Shown: positions 13,578 through 16,596 of the stretch, piece by piece
Numbering within the stretch: position 1 is the first letter of the stretch
Layout of the letters: each line of letters opens with the position of its first letter
Source: Verrucomicrobiales bacterium
GTDB lineage: Bacteria; Verrucomicrobiota; Verrucomicrobiia; Verrucomicrobiales; DEV007
Reading direction: 5' to 3'
NCBI GenBank assembly: GCA_021648365.1
Contig: JAKISY010000101.1
Span: 1-16,596, forward strand
DNA length: 16,596 bases
Position numbers and translations under genes: made by a program
The notes under the pieces: model-generated
Seen by the model: the letters and a program-made list of their open reading frames with translations, nothing else
The model's database searches: none
What the model was told of the DNA's origin: nothing

Positions 13578-14723
13578 ATGAAACGTGTATTCACTCCCTT
13601 AGCGATGGCCCTTGGTGTGGCATCAATCTTCACCTCTCCAGTTCAGGCTGGCGAGGTCAGTGCAAAATCAGTGGAAGAGGTCAGCCTCGATCCAGCTTGG
13701 ACGGCTGGCAATGTGGGTAAGGGGATTAAGTTCAATAGCGAATTTGTCGAAGGTAATTTGTTCTTTTTATATCCTTTTAGTAATAGCATCGGTGAAGGTG
13801 GCACCATGGACGGTTCGACTTTTTTCGTAGAGTCTTACAATACCTGGGCAAGCGGCGGGGAATTGGGCGCGTCTTTGGGATTGGGTTATCGACGCTTGAT
13901 CAGTAATCAGAGTGTCAGCGAGGCGATGAGTGTCACGGATCCGGGTTTGTTGGGCGAAGGGGTGTTTGTCGGAGCGAATGCTTTTATTGACTACGCACGC
14001 ACCGGAAATGGTGGTAATTTTTGGCAGGCAGGTTTGGGTCTGGAAGCGGGCAGCCGTTATGTTGAATTCCGTGCCAATTATTATATTCCTCTGAGCAATG
14101 AAAATGTGATAGGTAGCCGCACCACGACATCTAGTAGCACCTCGTCTAGCACTGCTGCCACTTCCCGTGCGGTCAGGACGACGAAGACCACGACGACGAC
14201 TCGTAGCGTATTTGAAACCTATGAAGAAGCCTTAGAAGGCTGGGATGTGGAGGTTGCTGTTTTGGTGCCTGGTCTCGACCGCTACATGGATATGCAACTG
14301 ATTGCTGGTTATTATGGTTACACTGGTGATCGCCAAGCGACTTCTAATATTGATGGTTTGCGACTAGGAATAGAAGCCCGTCCGGTGCCTAACTTGGTGG
14401 TGGGAGCGACTTGGTTCGAAAGCGACCAACTTTATCGCGACAACTGGTTGGCTTCGGTGAGCATCGAGATTCCTTGGGGACAGGGGGAAATGCGCGATAT
14501 GTTGGCAAGTGTGTTCAGGCCACGCCGCCGCCACTTGGCTGAGCGTATGTTCAAAATCGTTCGTCGTAAAAACTCAGCAATTACTTCCAGTGGGGTGACG
14601 GAGGAGAATACTTCCAATAGCACGAGTAGTTCAACGACGACCAGCTCACGCAATCGTACGCAGCCTGCAGCGGTCGCGTCAACACCACCTGTGCAACTAC
14701 CGCCAGATCAGAATGATCGGTAA
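13578..14723 (+). CDS. Outer-membrane protein with inverse-autotransporter (intimin/invasin-type) beta-barrel
   Basis: This 381-residue exported protein has a Sec signal peptide (residues 1-24, cleavage probably after VQA). Residues about 45-300 form a chain of amphipathic beta strands with aromatic girdles: LGASLGLGYRRLIS, VFVGANAFIDYA, WQAGLGLEAGSRYVEFRANY, WDVEVAVLVPGL, MQLIAGYYGY, LRLGIEARPVPNLVVGATW and NWLASVSIEIPWG. This order matches the inverse autotransporter barrel of intimin/invasin proteins. Between two strands lies a Thr/Ser/Arg-rich insertion at 180-210. After the barrel comes a basic segment (RPRRRHLAERMFKIVRR, 314-330) and then a Ser/Thr/Pro-rich tail to the end, instead of the usual Ig-like passenger. 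It probably sits in the outer membrane; adhesion or surface display is inference. A terminator follows directly. Confidence 0.75.
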   Translation: MKRVFTPLAMALGVASIFTSPVQAGEVSAKSVEEVSLDPAWTAGNVGKGIKFNSEFVEGNLFFLYPFSNSIGEGGTMDGSTFFVESYNTWASGGELGASLGLGYRRLISNQSVSEAMSVTDPGLLGEGVFVGANAFIDYARTGNGGNFWQAGLGLEAGSRYVEFRANYYIPLSNENVIGSRTTTSSSTSSSTAATSRAVRTTKTTTTTRSVFETYEEALEGWDVEVAVLVPGLDRYMDMQLIAGYYGYTGDRQATSNIDGLRLGIEARPVPNLVVGATWFESDQLYRDNWLASVSIEIPWGQGEMRDMLASVFRPRRRHLAERMFKIVRRKNSAITSSGVTEENTSNSTSSSTTTSSRNRTQPAAVASTPPVQLPPDQNDR

Positions 14724-14741
14724 ACGATGCTCCATTTTGAT

Positions 14742-14773
14742 AAAAAAGCCGCTGAGCAATCAGCGGCTTTTTT
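14742..14773. terminator. Strong bidirectional rho-independent terminator
   Basis: A perfect 14-bp stem, AAAAAAGCCGCTGA / TCAGCGGCTTTTTT, closes a GCAA (GNRA) tetraloop. The T-run reads in both orientations because the stem is flanked by A6 on the left and T6 on the right. It serves the barrel gene on the plus strand and the convergent Tat-leader gene, which stops at 14784, on the minus strand. Confidence 0.93.
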
Positions 14774-14783
14774 GTGTCTGTGA

Positions 14784-15014
14784 TCAACCCAGCTTCCAAT
14801 CACCGACATAGGGCACTTCTGTCAGTAGCTTCTGCGCCTCGACATCACCGATGATCTGTTTTTCCACCTGCATGATCTTTCCTAAGTTGCGTTTTTTATC
14901 ACCTAAAACGGAAGAGGGTAGAATCATAGGTGCTGCGATGCTGGCTCCCGCAGCGAACGATCGAGTCAAAAAATGCCGGCGACTGGGGTGGGTAGAGATT
15001 TGATCCGATTTCAT
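14784..15014 (-). CDS. Small protein with Tat signal peptide (76 aa)
   Basis: The 76-residue product begins with a twin-arginine signal: SRRHFL at 11-16, a hydrophobic stretch FAAGASIAAPMILP, and PSSVLG at 33-38, the typical end of leaders on Verrucomicrobiota Gfo/Idh/MocA-type oxidoreductases. Only about 38 residues follow (KKRNLGKIMQVEKQIIGDVE, then AQKLLTEVPYVGDWKLG), far too few for an oxidoreductase domain. It is either a genuine tiny Tat substrate or the stub of a larger gene whose middle has been lost. The start is ATG 15014; an in-frame ATG at 15050 would add a 12-residue extension before the leader and is less likely. The stop is 10 bp from the shared terminator, so the transcription unit is neatly closed, which favours a working gene. 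Confidence 0.6.
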   Translation of the reverse strand: MKSDQISTHPSRRHFLTRSFAAGASIAAPMILPSSVLGDKKRNLGKIMQVEKQIIGDVEAQKLLTEVPYVGDWKLG

Positions 15015-15187
15015 AATAAACAAATATGACAGTGATTGCTGGATGCGCAATAGGAATGTTGAAAAGGGAATTCAACGAAAGGGTGAAAGTTTTTATAAAA
15101 TTTGTGTCGAGAATAGCCGATAAAGCTGAATTCTTCTCAAAAGTGACAATACAATCGAATTTATAATCAATTTTTGCGAAAGAATCC

Positions 15188-15216
15188 TTGAAAAAGGTTA
15201 AAATTTTTAATATAAA
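15188..15216 (+). promoter_or_regulatory. Promoter of the MarR-family gene
   Basis: TTGAAA (15188-15193) and TATAAA (15211-15216) are spaced by exactly 17 bp, each one base from consensus, in an AT-rich setting. The resulting leader of about 118 bases is long for a small regulator gene and could hold operator sites for autoregulation. Confidence 0.6.
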
Positions 15217-15327
15217 TTAACAATACGGAACAGATAACTCTGGTAATTATGATTATTTTAAAATTATACTTGCGAGGAAGGGGGATTTCTGATTAAATTC
15301 CCTTGTTACTAAGAAAAACTACTCATT

Positions 15328-15333
15328 AGGAGA
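15328..15333 (+). promoter_or_regulatory. Clear Shine-Dalgarno sequence of the MarR gene
   Basis: AGGAGA lies eight bases before the ATG at 15342. It is worth noting because almost no other gene in this window has a recognisable ribosome binding site, so it fixes this start firmly. Confidence 0.8.
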
Positions 15334-15341
15334 TCAAGACT

Positions 15342-15806
15342 ATGCAGGTAATTGAAGAACAAACAAAGACGGTGATCGATCATTCAGATCGTGCGGATCA
15401 ATTGGCAGATTTTATTATGTTTACCCAGAGATCTTTTTTACTCGATCTCTCGAACGAGTTGAACAATGGTAATGTCTCCTACGCGCAATTTTTTCTCTTG
15501 GGCTATCTCGCCGAGGAGGAGTATTTGACGATGACGGATATATCAAAAAAGATGGGTCATTCGACAGCTGCGGCGACGGGCTTGGTGGATCGTTTGGAGA
15601 AGTTGGGTTATGTGCAGCGTTTGCATGCTGCGGATGATCGCCGCAAGGTGATGGTGCAGATTTCCCGCAAGGGTATCGAGCTGGTCAAGCGCTTGCGCGA
15701 TGTGATCGCCAAGAATGTGACTTCGGCGATGGCAGATGGCTCTGATTCGGCTGGCGAAAGGGAAGCGGTTCCCACACAATTGCGTGAATTCATGGTAGGA
15801 GCCTAA
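15342..15806 (+). CDS. MarR-family transcriptional regulator
   Basis: This 154-residue cytoplasmic winged-helix repressor or activator is of the MarR type, usually a dimer responding to small aromatic ligands or oxidants. The winged helix-turn-helix spans about residues 45-113: VSYAQFFLLGYLAEEEYLTM, TDISKKMGHSTAAATGLVDR (the latter half is the recognition helix), LEKLGYVQRLH, and the wing DDRRKVMVQIS at 98-108. Helices at both ends would form the dimer interface. The C-terminus has a Gly/Ser/Asp-rich break (ADGSDSAGERE, 131-141) before a last short helix. The gene is divergent from the Tat-leader gene and is followed by its own terminator, so it is a single-gene unit. Its target cannot be told from position; self-regulation through the long leader region is plausible. 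Confidence 0.9.
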   Translation: MQVIEEQTKTVIDHSDRADQLADFIMFTQRSFLLDLSNELNNGNVSYAQFFLLGYLAEEEYLTMTDISKKMGHSTAAATGLVDRLEKLGYVQRLHAADDRRKVMVQISRKGIELVKRLRDVIAKNVTSAMADGSDSAGEREAVPTQLREFMVGA

Positions 15807-15878
15807 TTAAGATTTTGTTTGGAATGGTGTTAAAGGGATAATCGCAATCAGATCATCATTTTTTGATTGATTGTGAGG

Positions 15879-15917
15879 AAAACCCGCCTTCGCTTAAGAG
15901 CGTTGGCGGTTTTTTTT
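15879..15917 (+). terminator. Rho-independent terminator after the MarR gene
   Basis: AAAAC then CCGCC pairs with GGCGG and a run of eight Ts (15910-15917). An inner CGCT/AGCG helix and a TAAG loop cap the stem across a TT/TT internal loop. The T-run ends 16 bases before the next ATG. Confidence 0.8.
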
Positions 15918-15933
15918 GAGCTAATATAAAAGT

Positions 15934-16596
15934 ATGTGGGTGGAGACGTTTAGAGCACTGTCAGAGATAGAAGGTTTGGCGCATGCTTTTGTGCAGCGGG
16001 TGCCGGGTATCGATGTGGTGACAGGAAAAGAGCAGGCGATAGAGCGTCTGCGTTTCGATCACGATTTGATCCTCGTGGGTTTAGGCATGGATCGCAGTTG
16101 CCTGTGGACGGCAGAGCAAGTGCACGGGGCGGATTTGGCTTGGTGTAGTGGTGTGGATGAGCAGTGCGATCAAGGCGCGGTGGACGGGCTGTTGACGGCG
16201 GAGAGAGAGGTGAATCTGGGGATCTATGTAGCGGATTGTTGTGCGGTGTATGTGGTCGATGCCGAGCACCAAGCCATCGCTTTGTTGCACTCGGGCAAAT
16301 GTGGCACGGAGCTAGGGATTGTGCCTCGGGCGATTGATGAGATGTGCGAGCAATATGGCAGTGATAGGAAAAAAATAGTGGTGCAGCTCAGCCCTTGCAT
16401 TCGCCCTCCTTGGTATGAGGTGGATTTCGCGGCGACGATCGTCGAGCAGTGTCGCTCAGCAGGGTTGTTAGAGGGAAATATCCACGGTTCGGAAGCTTGC
16501 ACAGCAACACAGGTGGATCGCTACTACTCCTATCGTCGGGAGCAAGGTAAGACGGGACGCATGTTGGCGGTTATGGGGTGGCGGGAAGAATTTTAG
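15934..16596 (+). CDS. pgeF: PgeF/LACC1-type purine nucleoside phosphorylase (laccase-domain, DUF152)
   Basis: The complete 220-residue protein ends on the last base of the window. Proteins of this fold were first called multicopper polyphenol oxidases; members studied act as purine nucleoside phosphorylase/adenosine deaminase, and E. coli YfiH (PgeF) also helps peptidoglycan fidelity. The zinc site is visible: H64 in EQVHGADL, C102 in VADCCAVYVVD and H119 in LLHSGKCGTELGI. Further family marks are SPCIRPPWYEVDF at 153-165 and YYSYRREQGKTGRMLAVMGW at 197-216. The third motif has HSGKCG in place of the common HAGWRG. The protein is shorter than E. coli YfiH (243). The start is ATG 15934, 16 bases after the preceding terminator, with no Shine-Dalgarno sequence; TAATAT at 15922-15927 would allow a leaderless mRNA. 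Confidence 0.88.
   Translation: MWVETFRALSEIEGLAHAFVQRVPGIDVVTGKEQAIERLRFDHDLILVGLGMDRSCLWTAEQVHGADLAWCSGVDEQCDQGAVDGLLTAEREVNLGIYVADCCAVYVVDAEHQAIALLHSGKCGTELGIVPRAIDEMCEQYGSDRKKIVVQLSPCIRPPWYEVDFAATIVEQCRSAGLLEGNIHGSEACTATQVDRYYSYRREQGKTGRMLAVMGWREEF

Larger units (their letters stand above)
15015..15341. other. AT-rich divergent intergenic region
   Basis: About 330 bases without a convincing gene separate the Tat-leader gene and the MarR gene, which diverge. It is much more AT-rich than the rest of the window and contains the MarR promoter (15188-15216) and the Shine-Dalgarno sequence (15328-15333). A near-palindrome, TAATTATGATTA, lies at 15243-15254 and could be an operator, but it is only one of several AT-rich candidates. 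A weak -10-like CATATT lies just upstream of the minus-strand gene. Confidence 0.5.

Overview
The window looks like a chromosomal segment of a Gram-negative bacterium, most probably a member of Verrucomicrobiota (Verrucomicrobiales/Rubritalea-Akkermansia side). This placement is inference from protein style: a stand-alone inverse-autotransporter-type barrel, a PAS-AraC regulator next to a secreted PHP protein, an RRxFL Tat leader ending in PSSVLG, and a general lack of Shine-Dalgarno sequences. No rRNA, tRNA or CRISPR was seen. Base composition is moderate and even, except for an AT-rich stretch at 15015-15341.

Layout. The left edge (1-180) is the 3' end of a transposase gene, probably IS66 family, abutting the stop codon of a SMUG1-type uracil-DNA glycosylase gene (minus strand). 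Then come a 38-residue membrane peptide and a tandem universal stress protein (plus), a frameshifted small membrane-protein gene (minus), and a secreted PHP-domain protein followed by a small membrane protein (minus). The PHP gene is divergent from a PAS-AraC regulator (plus). The 119-bp gap between them carries a three-fold CACGGATTG repeat and a promoter that would give a leaderless regulator mRNA.

From 13350 down to 4941 all genes run on the minus strand: a lone RelE/ParE-like protein, a class V aminotransferase-fold enzyme, accB-accC (biotin carrier and biotin carboxylase of acetyl-CoA carboxylase), thiE, a PfkB-family kinase, a DenD-like NAD-dependent dehydrogenase, der (ribosome-assembly GTPase) and a membrane-anchored pseudopilin-like protein. 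accB, accC, thiE and the kinase gene lie 24-47 bp apart and look like one operon. The dehydrogenase and der genes each have a plausible promoter of their own.

The right part has an outer-membrane barrel protein with Ser/Thr-rich insertions (plus), a strong bidirectional terminator, a 76-residue Tat-leader protein (minus), a MarR regulator with a good promoter and the only clear Shine-Dalgarno sequence in the window (plus), a terminator, and a complete PgeF/LACC1-type multicopper oxidase-fold purine nucleoside enzyme gene ending at the last base.

No obvious defence island, phage or biosynthetic cluster is present. The most notable items are the barrel without a passenger, the orphan RelE-like protein, the two overlooked small membrane proteins (one frameshifted), the tiny Tat substrate, apparent leaderless promoters, and the kinase-dehydrogenase pair behind accBC-thiE.
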